Source: Desulfobacterales bacterium | GTDB taxonomy: Bacteria; Desulfobacterota; Desulfobacteria; Desulfobacterales; SKZT01 | DNA length: 40,801 nt | NCBI GenBank assembly: GCA_018399715.1 | Contig: JAGYNR010000008.1 | Location: 1 to 40,801, forward strand | Reading direction: 5' to 3' | Position numbers and translations under genes: made by a program | The notes under the pieces: model-generated | Database searches by the model: none | The model's input: the letters and a program-made list of their open reading frames with translations, nothing else | Told to the model about the DNA's origin: nothing | Part shown: piece after piece, positions 24,730 through 34,098 of the stretch | Numbering within the stretch: the first letter of the stretch is position 1 | Layout of the letters: each line of letters starts with the position of its first letter

Positions 24730-26397
24730 ATTTATACTTTTTTTAAAATGAAATCGTTGGGCCAGAGGATACCGACGTCCGTACCCGAAAGCCTTCGATG
24801 TAACCTTTAACCCCGGAGCAGCCTGGTGGCGTTTATATTCATTGCGAAATACCCGGCTGATGATATCTTCAACAATATATCGGTCAAATCCCATGCAGAT
24901 CAGTTCGTCCACATCTTTGTTATCCTCTATAAAAGCTTTTAAAATCGGGTCCAGCACCTCATAGGGCGGCAGATCATCGTGGTCCTTTTGGTTTGGTTTA
25001 AGTTCGGCAGAGGGTGCTTTTTTAATAATTTGTTCAGGAATTATTTCTCTTTCACGGTTAATAAAGTTTGACAATTCGTAAACAGTGGTTTTGAGAACAT
25101 CCGAGATAACTGCCAGGCCGCCGCTCATATCGCCATACAAAGTACAATATCCTATCGCCAGCTCTGACTTGTTTCCGGTAGAAAGCACCAGGCAATTAAA
25201 CTTATTAGAAAAAGCCATTAAAATAGTTCCCCGTATCCTGGCCTGTATATTTTGCTCTGTGATTCCCGGAGATGTTTCATCAAGGGAAAGCGAAAGGTGT
25301 TTCAGAAAACTGTCAAAAATGTTATCGATAGGCACAATATCGTAGCTGACACCCAGATTATCAGTCAGTTTTTTGGTGTCGGAATAATTCTCCCCGGCGG
25401 TATATCGCGATGGCATAAAAATGGTGGAAACATTTTCTTTACCCAGTGAATCCACCGCGATACACAGTGCCAGCGCAGAGTCGATCCCGCCGCTTAAACC
25501 GATAACAACAGAAGAAAAACCACACTTGGTTACATAATCCCGGGTACCCGTCACCAGGGCTTTATAGAGTGATTCGGTATTCGTTTCCGTAACACGATGA
25601 AATACGCCTGGAAAATTGCTTTCAGATTCTATTCGGTTCAAATCGAATTCGATCAGATCCTCTTCAAAATCCATAGCTTGCATTTTCATCTGCCCGGTCT
25701 TGTCGAAACCGACACTCAGTCCATCAAAAATTGCGCTGTCATTACCACCTACCTGATTGACATAGAGCATCGGCACCCGGTATTTTCGCGTAATAGCTGA
25801 AAGCATTTCCCATTTAAATTCTCTTTTCCCCACATAATAAACAGAGGCTGAAATATTAATAATGAGATCGGCACCCTGTTCAATAAGCATTGGCAGCGGA
25901 TCTATATGATACATTCTTCTTTTGAAAAATTCCTTGTCATTCCAGATATCCTCACAGATAGTTAATCCGATATTCCGTCCCTTGTATTTAAATACAGAAA
26001 TATCGTTTCCGGGTTCAAAATACCGGGTTTCATCAAAAATATCGTATGTAGGAAGCAAACGTTTGTGAACCGAATGCAATATGTTTCCATCTTCAAACAA
26101 AACCGCGGTATTATACAAAGAATTGCCTTCATTGGAGGATGTTCTTTTCACCATTCCGCAGATAACACCGATTCCCTTGATTTTGCCCATGATCTGCTTT
26201 AGTGCTTCATTATTGGCATCAATGAATTTTTTTTTTTCAAGCAGGTCTCTCGGAGGATAACCGGAGAGCGCAAGCTCCGGAAAAACGAGAAGATCGAACG
26301 TATCATCCGGGATACGATGATAAAATTCAATGATTTTGTCTACATTGTAATCGAAATCGCCAACGACTGGATTAATTTGTGCAACTGCAATTTTCAT
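24709..26397 (-). CDS. nadE: Glutamine-dependent NAD+ synthetase
   Basis: A 562-residue two-domain enzyme that amidates nicotinic acid adenine dinucleotide to NAD+. The N-terminal nitrilase-type glutaminase has Glu41 (PELALSGYPP), Lys112 (HKRLLP) and Cys148 (TICEDIW). The C-terminal synthetase has the ATP-pyrophosphatase loop SGGIDS at 302-307 and the ending FGYGRRYPLAQRF. The final six residues SAEQQL and the stop TGA lie inside the miniature element at 24692-24729, so the original end was replaced or extended. The conserved C-terminal block is intact, so activity is expected. A promoter candidate lies about 90 bases upstream. Confidence 0.95.
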   Translation of the reverse strand: MKIAVAQINPVVGDFDYNVDKIIEFYHRIPDDTFDLLVFPELALSGYPPRDLLEKKKFIDANNEALKQIMGKIKGIGVICGMVKRTSSNEGNSLYNTAVLFEDGNILHSVHKRLLPTYDIFDETRYFEPGNDISVFKYKGRNIGLTICEDIWNDKEFFKRRMYHIDPLPMLIEQGADLIINISASVYYVGKREFKWEMLSAITRKYRVPMLYVNQVGGNDSAIFDGLSVGFDKTGQMKMQAMDFEEDLIEFDLNRIESESNFPGVFHRVTETNTESLYKALVTGTRDYVTKCGFSSVVIGLSGGIDSALALCIAVDSLGKENVSTIFMPSRYTAGENYSDTKKLTDNLGVSYDIVPIDNIFDSFLKHLSLSLDETSPGITEQNIQARIRGTILMAFSNKFNCLVLSTGNKSELAIGYCTLYGDMSGGLAVISDVLKTTVYELSNFINREREIIPEQIIKKAPSAELKPNQKDHDDLPPYEVLDPILKAFIEDNKDVDELICMGFDRYIVEDIISRVFRNEYKRHQAAPGLKVTSKAFGYGRRYPLAQRFHFKKSINSAEQQL

Positions 26398-26485
26398 GAT
26401 ATCAATTTTTCGTTTTTTGGCTTATTTTTCAAGACTGGTCGGTTATAGGGTTATCCATTAACATTTATCAATAATAAGGGATTAA

Positions 26486-26512
26486 ATTATAATAGCGGCT
26501 GTTTCTTGTCAA
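26486..26512 (-). promoter_or_regulatory. Promoter candidate for nadE
   Basis: On the minus strand, perfect TTGACA and TATAAT boxes separated by 15 bases, shorter than the usual 17. An alternative -10, TAATTT, gives 17. The nadE ATG is about 90 bases downstream. Confidence 0.45.
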
Positions 26513-26562
26513 ACGAGAAAAAAATTTCCTTTTCGAATTGTCTGCGAGCTATGGGTACAATC

Positions 26563-26592
26563 AGAACTGCTTGATCCCCAGCCAGCAGTTCT
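26563..26592. other. Perfect 9-bp inverted repeat
   Basis: AGAACTGCT and AGCAGTTCT are separated by 12 bases in the gap between nadE and the divergent small membrane gene. It could be an operator or RNA hairpin. No T tract follows on either strand to support termination. Confidence 0.5.
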
Positions 26593-26633
26593 AATTTTGG
26601 CTTAAACATCAAGATCCGATGTTGGACGTTAAT

Positions 26634-26691
26634 AATCGCTATCGCTATCGAATATGTTGCCTTTGAGGTATATTCGATTCCGATAGTGATT
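26634..26691. other. Long intergenic hairpin, 22-base arms
   Basis: Two 22-base arms (26634-26655 and 26670-26691) pair with three mismatches, one a possible G-T wobble, around a 14-base loop. The innermost nine base pairs (ATCGAATAT with ATATTCGAT) are perfect. It lies just upstream of the promoter at 26746. Together with 26563-26592 it fills most of the 437-base gap from 26398 to 26835, which holds no gene I can support. Confidence 0.65.
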
Positions 26692-26745
26692 CCATCATTT
26701 CATGTGATTGACATAATTAGAATTACTGATCCCTGGCTTTGCTGC

Positions 26746-26774
26746 TTGACATCATCTCGCATTTTTCTTATCAT
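26746..26774 (+). promoter_or_regulatory. Sigma70-type promoter of the symporter-kinase operon
   Basis: A perfect TTGACA -35, a 17-base spacer and TATCAT as -10. The downstream gene begins at 26836, giving a leader of about 55 bases. Confidence 0.65.
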
Positions 26775-26835
26775 TAATATAGTATTAAGGAAGTAAGCAA
26801 TAATCAGAAAATAGTTGTATTTAAAGGATAAAACC

Positions 26836-27072
26836 ATGCATCGGTTCAAAACACTTTTTTGTAAACCCGGGATGCAGGTGTTTATCGCCGGCATGGTTTT
26901 CATCATTTTTAGCTGGCCGATTTTAACCATTCTTGAATCCACACCCAACGGATTTGTTTTTTTCTACCTTTTTTCTGGCTGGGGTCTGGTGATTGTAATT
27001 TTGTTCCTCATTTCTATCAGTCATCAAAAATTGAGATTGGGGAAAAACGCCGGATCCAATTGGGAGGCCTGA
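26836..27072 (+). CDS. Small two-helix membrane protein
   Basis: A 78-residue protein from the ATG at 26836, preceded by AAAGGA; an ATG-started extension from 26815 is less likely. Two hydrophobic helices are visible (about 15-32 and 42-64), with a short polar tail. It stops one base before the start of the symporter-kinase. The arrangement recalls small subunits (DUF4212/DUF485 type) found ahead of SLC5 symporters, so it may be an accessory subunit. I cannot confirm family membership from sequence. Confidence 0.7.
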   Translation: MHRFKTLFCKPGMQVFIAGMVFIIFSWPILTILESTPNGFVFFYLFSGWGLVIVILFLISISHQKLRLGKNAGSNWEA

Positions 27073-27073
27073 C

Positions 27074-30000
27074 GTGTTCCATCCCCTCTTTGTTATTGCC
27101 GTCATACTGTTGTATGGCACAGGGCTTTTCCTGATTGCGCTGTGGGTAGAACGACGGGCATCGGCAGGCAGAAGCCCGGCCAACAATCCGATTATTTATT
27201 CGCTTTCCCTGGCTGTCTATTGTACCGCCTGGACCTATTACGGTAGTGTCGGAATTGCCGCTACCTCCGGAATGCTTTTTTTGACGATTTATCTTGGTCC
27301 GACAGTGCTGATGGTAGCATGGTGGATTGTGCTGCACAAGATGGTCAGGATCAAAAACATGCAACGAATTACCAGCATTGCCGATTTTATTTCCGCCCGC
27401 TATGACAAATCCGAAATGATCGCCGGACTGGCTACCCTGATTGCTATGGTCGGCATTATGCCTTATATTGCCTTGCAGCTTAAAGCCATTCTTTCCACTT
27501 TTGATATTATTACAGCAACTTCGGAAACACATTTCTCATGGGTTCGCTCGCATGTGGGGCTGGTAATGGTTGGGCTGATGACGGTTTTCACCATTATCGT
27601 GGGAGTCCGGAGGCTTGATCCAACCGAGCGGCATGAGGGAATGATCATGGCGCTGGCGGGAGAATGCGTGGTCAAACTGATAGGTCTGGTTGCTGCGGGC
27701 ATTTTTGTAACCTATTATCTCTATGATGGGTTCAGTGATATTTTACAGCGGCTTTCCCACAGTCCGTACTATTATCTGATGAGCATCGCCGGAAAAGATT
27801 CGACGCCCTATCTGACCTGGATGACATATCTGATTCTTGCCATGTCGGCTATCTTACTATTGCCACGCCAATTTCATGTGGCGGTCGTCGAAAATTCCAA
27901 TGAAAAGCATATTCTTACAGCCATGTGGATTTTTCCACTTTATATGCTGCTGATCAATATCTTTGTTTTTCCCATTGCAGCCGGTGGGCTTCTGAAAGGG
28001 TATCCGGCGGCAAATGCGGATAATTTTGTTTTGCAACTGCCGATTGATCATGGTGCCAGTTGGCTGGCCATGTTTGTATTTATAGGTGGCATTTCAGCTT
28101 CTATCGGTATGATAATGGTCAGTTCCGTGACCCTGTCCACCATGATAATCAACCACCTTTTACTGCCATTGATTCGTGGAATCGATTATCTGTCATTTCT
28201 TCGAAAGCACCTTTTAGAATGCAAATGGGTTGCCGTAGCGATCGTGATTCTTTTTGGATACTGGTTTGAGCAGCAGGCGGTAGCTCCCTATATGCTGGTG
28301 AATATCGGGCTTATTTCGTTTGCCGCAGTGCTCCAGTTCGCGCCGGTAGTCATCGGCGGCATCTTTTGGCGGGGAGCCAATAAAAGGGGAGCCGGTCTGG
28401 CTTTGGTAAGCGGGTTTGTTATCTGGTTTTATACCCTTTTGGTTCCCGCTTTTATTAAAAGTGAACTGATAAATTCCGACCTTTTAAACACCGGCCTTTG
28501 GGGGATAACGTTTCTGAAGCCTGAAGCACTATTCGGTTTGACAGCCTTTGAGCCGTTGACTCATAGTGTCTTCTGGAGCCTGTTCTTCAATATTGTTTTG
28601 TTTATCGCCGGTTCATTAATTTTTGAACAAACCCCCGAGGAAGAAAGCCAGGCCGAGGAATTTGTCAGCAGCCTTTCCAGTGTATCCACCCTTCGGTATA
28701 CTCACAAACAAGAAGCCTATGTGGATCTGGCGGTCAAGAAAAAAGAAATCGAAGCGCTTTTGGTGCAGTATTTCCCTGAAGAAGAGGTCAGAACCAATTT
28801 GTCAAATTGTTTACACAGATTGGGACTGGAAGGGAAATCCCGGATTACCATCAGTGAACTGGTAGCCCTTCATCATGAGGTGGAGAAATTTTTAGCCGGT
28901 TCCATTGGTGCCCCTGCGGCACACAAGGCAATGACCCGCAGCATGATCTTCAGTCCCAGGGAAACAAAAGACCTGATGGAGGTCTATCGTAAAATCCTGG
29001 CTGATTATCGTGTCACCCCCCAGGAACTGAAGGTTAAAATCGATTACTACCAGGAAAAAGAAGCGCTGCTGACAGCTCATGCCAAGGAGCTGAAAGAACT
29101 GAATAAGGCGCTGGAATCACGAATTGTTGAACAACACGAAACGGAAAAAGCCCTGGCCAAATCCGAGGAAAAATATCGCAGCATTTTTGAAAATGCACCT
29201 GAAGGGATTTTCCAGACTTCACCCGATGGACACCTTATTAATGCCAGTCCTTCTATGGCACGCATTTTAGGATATGATTCACCTCAGGAGTTGATGGAAA
29301 AGGTTACCGACATACGAAAACAGGTTTATGTCAATTCCCAGGAACAGTGCAATTTGATTCAACTGTTGGAAGGGGAGGACGCTGTCGGCGATTTTGAATG
29401 CCAGTTTTACCGCAAAGACGGTACCATTATCTGGGTATCCATCCGGGCGAGAGCCATCCGCAATGCAGCCGGTAATATCGAATATATCGAAGGGTTTGCA
29501 CAGAACATCTCCAAACGCAAGAAGGCGGAAGAGGCGCTTCAGAAGGCTTATCGCAGCCTGGAAAAACGGGTTGAAGAACGTACGACAGAATTGCGCCGGG
29601 CCAACGAAGAACTTCGCAAAACCAAGGATGCCGCTGAAGCAGCTACCCTGGCAAAAAGTGAATTTCTGGCCAATATGAGCCATGAGATTCGAACGCCAAT
29701 GAATGGGGTTATTGCCGCAGTTGAACTCATACTAAATGAGGATATGCCGTCCAAAATTGAACACTACATGAAAATCATTCATTCATCGGCCTATTCGTTG
29801 TTAGGGATTATCAACGATATCCTTGATTTTTCCAAAATCGAGGCCGGTAAACTTGAACTGGAAACCGATGTTTTCAGATTGGATGAAGCATTGGACAGTG
29901 TCACTGATGTGTTTATCAACAAGGCTGCCGGAAAACGGATCGAACTACTGGTGGATATCGATGCAAACACACCACTGGCTTTGGTCGGCGACTCCTTACG

Positions 30001-31936
30001 TCTTCAGCAGATTGTCAAAAATCTGATTGATAATGCTATCAAGTTCACCCCTAAAGGGGGTGTTATACTGGTGACCGTCGAGGCTAAATCGCAAACATCT
30101 GATGAAGTTATTCTTGAATTTTCAGTTGAAGATACGGGTGTCGGCATTGCACCGGAGCATATGCAGATTTTGTTCAAACCATTTACCCAGGCGGATGCGT
30201 CTACAACCCGGAAATATGGCGGAACAGGGTTAGGATTGACCATCTGCAAACAGCTCGTGGAAATGATGGATGGCGATATCAGCGTGGAAAGCGAACTGGG
30301 AGGGGGAAGCACCTTTACGTTTACTGCCCGCCTGAGACGCCAGCCGGTTGATCAGGAACGTAAATTTGTGGCGCCGAACGATATTTATGGTACATGGGCA
30401 TTGGTTGTGGACGATTGTGAGGATAACCGCGTGATTATCCGGAAAATGCTGGAATCATTCGGACTGCGGGTAGAAACAGCTTCTTCCGGACAGGCCGCCC
30501 TTGAACGTCTGGGGAGCTGTAAAATATCAGAAAAAATGGAAAAGTCTTTCAAACTGATTATGATGGACTGGCTGATGCCCGGTTTGGACGGCATTGAAAC
30601 CTCCCGGATAATCCGCTATGAATTTCATCTGGATATTCCCATTATTATGATGACAGCATTCGGTCGGGAGACGGAAAGGCGCGATGCTGAGAAAGTTGGT
30701 GTCAATGGATTTTTGACAAAGCCGATTTACCAGTCCTCCCTGTTTAACGCTATGCTGGATGCCTTTGGCAAGGAAGCCTTGGCCACAGCAGAACGGAAAC
30801 GCCAGATGACCACCAAGGCTTCCATATACAAGCAGCGGCTAAAAGGTTCCCATATTCTGGTAGCCGAGGACAATCCCACGAATCAGGAAATTGCGTCGGC
30901 GATTCTGCAGGATGCGGGTATTGAAGTTGAAATCGCCGACAATGGGAAAGAAGCGCTGAATGCTTTGTGGAACAAGACATTTGATGCAGTTTTAATGGAT
31001 ATCCAAATGCCCGAAATGGACGGCTATGAAGCTACCAGACGCATCCGTAAGGATCTGAACATGCCGAACTTGCCCATTATCGCCATGACAGCCCATGCCA
31101 TGAGAGGAGACGAGGAAAAATGCCTGCGTGCCGGAATGAATGGATACATTCCCAAGCCCATTAACCAAAATGTCATGTTCCATACCCTCTGGAAAGCCAT
31201 CGGTCCTTCCAGAAGAAAATCAGCGGCGGAAAAACCAAAACCGGCCGGCTTTCAGGAGCCGGAAACTGCCACTGTGGAAACGGCTGTACTGCCGGACAGG
31301 TTGCCCGGCATCAATATCGAGGAAACCCTGGCAAACCTCAATATTGATCAAACAACATTTAAACGCATCCTGCAGGGATTTTATCGCAACAACCGCGAAA
31401 CCATCGACAATATGAAAGCAGCGTTAGAGCAGGAAAATTGGGATGAATTACGACAGATCGCTCACAGTCTCAAGGGCAGTGCCGCCAATATTGGTGCCGA
31501 GTCTCTTCAGAAAGCAGCTAAATCGCTTGAGATAGCTGCTGCGGATGAAACGTTACGCCCACCGTCGCCCTCGATAATGGAAACTCTGGAATCTGCAATG
31601 AATGAAGTCCTTCAATCACTGACGTCTTTATTAAAATCCGAAGAAAAAAAAGCTGAACCCGAAGATACAACTGTAACCAATCCGGACCAGGCATTACCAT
31701 TTATTCATCAACTTGCCGAATCATTGGATCTTTCAGATCCTGAAAGTATCCGGCAGTCTGTGGAATCAGTCCGTCCGTATCTTTGCAAAACCGTCATGCA
31801 AAAATTGGAAAACAATATCAGTGATTACGAATATGATGAGGCACTGGCGATATTAAACGAATTAAAAAAGCAAATCGAAAAATCACCCAATGACAGCGAG
31901 AAAACCCAAGTGGATTCCCAAGATCAAATGAAATGA
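27074..31936 (+). CDS. SLC5 symporter fused to hybrid histidine kinase
   Basis: A 1620-residue CbrA-like sensor. Residues 1-510 form a sodium:solute symporter domain of about 13 membrane helices. A helical linker with coiled coil follows, a PAS domain (about 700-820, starting YRSIFENAPEGIFQ), a second coiled coil, and a histidine kinase with His870 in MSHEIRTPMNG and a complete ATP-binding domain (NLIDNAIKFT, GGTGLGL). Two receiver domains have phospho-acceptors Asp1165 and Asp1309, and a C-terminal HPt domain has His1464 (IAHSLKGSAAN). The GTG start has GGAGG upstream. No response regulator with an output domain is adjacent, so the phosphorelay ends on an unknown partner. It probably couples solute transport or sensing to gene control. 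Confidence 0.9.
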   Translation: MFHPLFVIAVILLYGTGLFLIALWVERRASAGRSPANNPIIYSLSLAVYCTAWTYYGSVGIAATSGMLFLTIYLGPTVLMVAWWIVLHKMVRIKNMQRITSIADFISARYDKSEMIAGLATLIAMVGIMPYIALQLKAILSTFDIITATSETHFSWVRSHVGLVMVGLMTVFTIIVGVRRLDPTERHEGMIMALAGECVVKLIGLVAAGIFVTYYLYDGFSDILQRLSHSPYYYLMSIAGKDSTPYLTWMTYLILAMSAILLLPRQFHVAVVENSNEKHILTAMWIFPLYMLLINIFVFPIAAGGLLKGYPAANADNFVLQLPIDHGASWLAMFVFIGGISASIGMIMVSSVTLSTMIINHLLLPLIRGIDYLSFLRKHLLECKWVAVAIVILFGYWFEQQAVAPYMLVNIGLISFAAVLQFAPVVIGGIFWRGANKRGAGLALVSGFVIWFYTLLVPAFIKSELINSDLLNTGLWGITFLKPEALFGLTAFEPLTHSVFWSLFFNIVLFIAGSLIFEQTPEEESQAEEFVSSLSSVSTLRYTHKQEAYVDLAVKKKEIEALLVQYFPEEEVRTNLSNCLHRLGLEGKSRITISELVALHHEVEKFLAGSIGAPAAHKAMTRSMIFSPRETKDLMEVYRKILADYRVTPQELKVKIDYYQEKEALLTAHAKELKELNKALESRIVEQHETEKALAKSEEKYRSIFENAPEGIFQTSPDGHLINASPSMARILGYDSPQELMEKVTDIRKQVYVNSQEQCNLIQLLEGEDAVGDFECQFYRKDGTIIWVSIRARAIRNAAGNIEYIEGFAQNISKRKKAEEALQKAYRSLEKRVEERTTELRRANEELRKTKDAAEAATLAKSEFLANMSHEIRTPMNGVIAAVELILNEDMPSKIEHYMKIIHSSAYSLLGIINDILDFSKIEAGKLELETDVFRLDEALDSVTDVFINKAAGKRIELLVDIDANTPLALVGDSLRLQQIVKNLIDNAIKFTPKGGVILVTVEAKSQTSDEVILEFSVEDTGVGIAPEHMQILFKPFTQADASTTRKYGGTGLGLTICKQLVEMMDGDISVESELGGGSTFTFTARLRRQPVDQERKFVAPNDIYGTWALVVDDCEDNRVIIRKMLESFGLRVETASSGQAALERLGSCKISEKMEKSFKLIMMDWLMPGLDGIETSRIIRYEFHLDIPIIMMTAFGRETERRDAEKVGVNGFLTKPIYQSSLFNAMLDAFGKEALATAERKRQMTTKASIYKQRLKGSHILVAEDNPTNQEIASAILQDAGIEVEIADNGKEALNALWNKTFDAVLMDIQMPEMDGYEATRRIRKDLNMPNLPIIAMTAHAMRGDEEKCLRAGMNGYIPKPINQNVMFHTLWKAIGPSRRKSAAEKPKPAGFQEPETATVETAVLPDRLPGINIEETLANLNIDQTTFKRILQGFYRNNRETIDNMKAALEQENWDELRQIAHSLKGSAANIGAESLQKAAKSLEIAAADETLRPPSPSIMETLESAMNEVLQSLTSLLKSEEKKAEPEDTTVTNPDQALPFIHQLAESLDLSDPESIRQSVESVRPYLCKTVMQKLENNISDYEYDEALAILNELKKQIEKSPNDSEKTQVDSQDQMK

Positions 31937-33417
31937 AAAGAGAACAATGGAACAGTCAGTTGGGATTTTTGCTTGCTGCCATTGGATCTGCCATTGGCCT
32001 GGGCAATATCTGGCGGTTTAGTTATATGGCCTACAGCAATGGTGGCGGTGCCTTTTTAATTCCTTATATTACGGCATTGCTCACTGCCGGCGTTGCGTTG
32101 CTGATTCTTGAATTTGGTATCGGGCACGAACGGATCGGATCTGCCCCATTGGCCTATGCAAAAATCAGAAAATCCTGGGAATGGATGGGATGGTGGTCCG
32201 TTACCTTTGTCATGTTCGGTATATGTCTATACTATTCAGTTATTATTTCCTGGTGTCTGAATTACTTTTTTTATTCTTTTGGTCTGATTTGGGGGGATGA
32301 TCCCAATCAGTTTTTCTTTCAAACATTTCTTTCCTTAACCGATGGCCCGGATGATATCGGAAACATTCGGATACGGATATTAACGGGTGCGTTGGTTGTC
32401 TGGGGATTGAACTGGTTCATTGTATTCAGAGGCTTAGGAAGGGGCATCGAACTGGCAAACAAAATTTTTATGCCCTTGCTGTTTATCCTGATGACAATTC
32501 TGGTACTCTGGTCTTTGTTTTTGGAAGGGGCCATTGAAGGGGTCAAAGCTTACCTTAAGCCGGATTTTTCCGTTTTATTGAAGCCAAAAGTTTGGATCGA
32601 TGCCTATAGTCAAATCTTTTTCACCTTAAGCCTTGGATTTGGCATTATGATCGCCTATTCAAGTTATCTTCCCAGAAAAGCCAATCTTTCCCGAAATGCA
32701 CTGTTAACCGGTATTATTAATAGTGGATTTTCCCTTTTTTCAGGGTTTGCCGTTTTTGCTGTGCTTGGATTTATGGCAGTATCTCAGGAAATACCCATAT
32801 CTAAAGTTGTATCTCAAAGTATCGGCCTGGCCTTTGTGGCCTACCCCAAAGCCGTCAGCCTTATGCCTGGTGGGCAGATTTTCGGCGCTATTTTCTTTTT
32901 CAGTCTGATCATTGCAGGTCTGTCTTCATCTATCTCCATTGTTGAGGCATTTTCATCATCTGTTGTGGACAAATTTGCTATTCCTAAAAAAGGAATTGTT
33001 ACGATTTTGTGTCTTTTTGGCTTCCTGGGGTCAATCATCTTTACGACACAAGGCGGGCTTTTCTGGCTGGATATCGCTGATCATTTTTTAACGCATTACG
33101 GCCTTGTGGTGGTGGGGATTGCTGAATGTATCTTAGCGGGATGGCTATTTGATTTATACATTATCCGAAAGCATATTAACCGGATATCTTCGCTGAAATT
33201 GGGGCGATGGTGGGAATTTTCCATAAGATATTTTATTCCTTTTGTATTGTCAGTCATTGTAATATGGGATCTCTACCATGAAATAACAAGTCCCTATGAA
33301 GGGTATTCTTGGTTTTCTATCATCAGCATCGGGATGGGCTGGCTGCTTGGAACCCTGGTGACAGCACTGATTCTTTCATTTAAACCATGGAAGAATCCCA
33401 GAATATTGAATATTTAG
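31933..33417 (+). CDS. Neurotransmitter:sodium symporter family transporter
   Basis: A 494-residue inner-membrane transporter of the NSS/SNF family, LeuT-like, usually importing amino acids or related amines with Na+. The N-terminal signature WNSQLGFLLAAIGSAIGLGNIWRFSYMAYSNGGGAFL covers the sodium and substrate site in helix 1, with about 11-12 membrane helices in all. Its ATG overlaps the kinase stop by four bases (ATGA), so the sensor and this transporter should be made together. That suggests the kinase senses or controls uptake of a related solute. The substrate cannot be assigned. Confidence 0.93.
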   Translation: MKREQWNSQLGFLLAAIGSAIGLGNIWRFSYMAYSNGGGAFLIPYITALLTAGVALLILEFGIGHERIGSAPLAYAKIRKSWEWMGWWSVTFVMFGICLYYSVIISWCLNYFFYSFGLIWGDDPNQFFFQTFLSLTDGPDDIGNIRIRILTGALVVWGLNWFIVFRGLGRGIELANKIFMPLLFILMTILVLWSLFLEGAIEGVKAYLKPDFSVLLKPKVWIDAYSQIFFTLSLGFGIMIAYSSYLPRKANLSRNALLTGIINSGFSLFSGFAVFAVLGFMAVSQEIPISKVVSQSIGLAFVAYPKAVSLMPGGQIFGAIFFFSLIIAGLSSSISIVEAFSSSVVDKFAIPKKGIVTILCLFGFLGSIIFTTQGGLFWLDIADHFLTHYGLVVVGIAECILAGWLFDLYIIRKHINRISSLKLGRWWEFSIRYFIPFVLSVIVIWDLYHEITSPYEGYSWFSIISIGMGWLLGTLVTALILSFKPWKNPRILNI

Positions 33418-33441
33418 TTTTGGCGGTATGAGGAATTTTGA

Positions 33442-34035
33442 ATGAATGAAGAAAAACTGAAACCTTCTAAAGATTTCAGACAAAACATTCGGGGAAGATT
33501 CGGAACGATTCTGGCTGATCCGCCCTGGAGATTTTCAAATAGAACCGGGAAAATGGCGCCTGAGCATAATCGGCTGAGCCGATATACCACCTTGTCCCTG
33601 AAACAAATCAGTGAATTGCCGGTAAACGAAATCGCCGCAAAACAAAGTCATCTGTATCTTTGGGTGCCCAATGCACTGTTGGCAGAAGGATTAGAAGTGA
33701 TGAAATCCTGGGGCTTTACCTATAAAACCAATTTAATTTGGCACAAAATCAGAAAAGACGGTGAACCTGATGGAAGAGGTGTCGGTTTTTATTTCAGAAA
33801 TACAACTGAAATGATTTTATTTGGGATAAAAGGTAAATTGCGCACGTATCAACCCGGAAGACGTCAGGTCAACATTATCCGCACCCGGAAACGGGAGCAC
33901 TCGAAAAAGCCGGATGAATTATATGATATCATCGAAAAATGCAGTCCCGGGCCGTTTCTGGAAATTTTTGCAAGGGGTTCCAGGGAACAGTGGATTTCAT
34001 GGGGCAATGAGATCAATACTATTATACCCAATTAG
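33442..34035 (+). CDS. MT-A70 family adenine methyltransferase
   Basis: A 197-residue AdoMet-dependent methyltransferase with the catalytic DPPW motif at 26-29 (ILADPPWRF) and the family segments LYLWVPNALLAEGLEVMKSWGF, RNTTEMILFGIKG and RKREHSKKPDELYDIIE. Bacterial members methylate adenine N6 in DNA. No restriction endonuclease or specificity gene is adjacent, so it is an orphan here. GAGG precedes the ATG. It follows the NSS gene by 24 bases and may be co-transcribed, with no obvious functional link. Confidence 0.88.
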   Translation: MNEEKLKPSKDFRQNIRGRFGTILADPPWRFSNRTGKMAPEHNRLSRYTTLSLKQISELPVNEIAAKQSHLYLWVPNALLAEGLEVMKSWGFTYKTNLIWHKIRKDGEPDGRGVGFYFRNTTEMILFGIKGKLRTYQPGRRQVNIIRTRKREHSKKPDELYDIIEKCSPGPFLEIFARGSREQWISWGNEINTIIPN

Positions 34036-34098
34036 ACTGTTAATGCACAAATTTCTTGAAATTTTTCTGTTTTAAACTTTAAAAAATGGAGGATATTA

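Noticed and set aside
26700-26948. Minus-strand 82-codon ORF
   Set aside because: It covers the operon promoter and the start of the small membrane gene on the other strand, and has no supporting motif.
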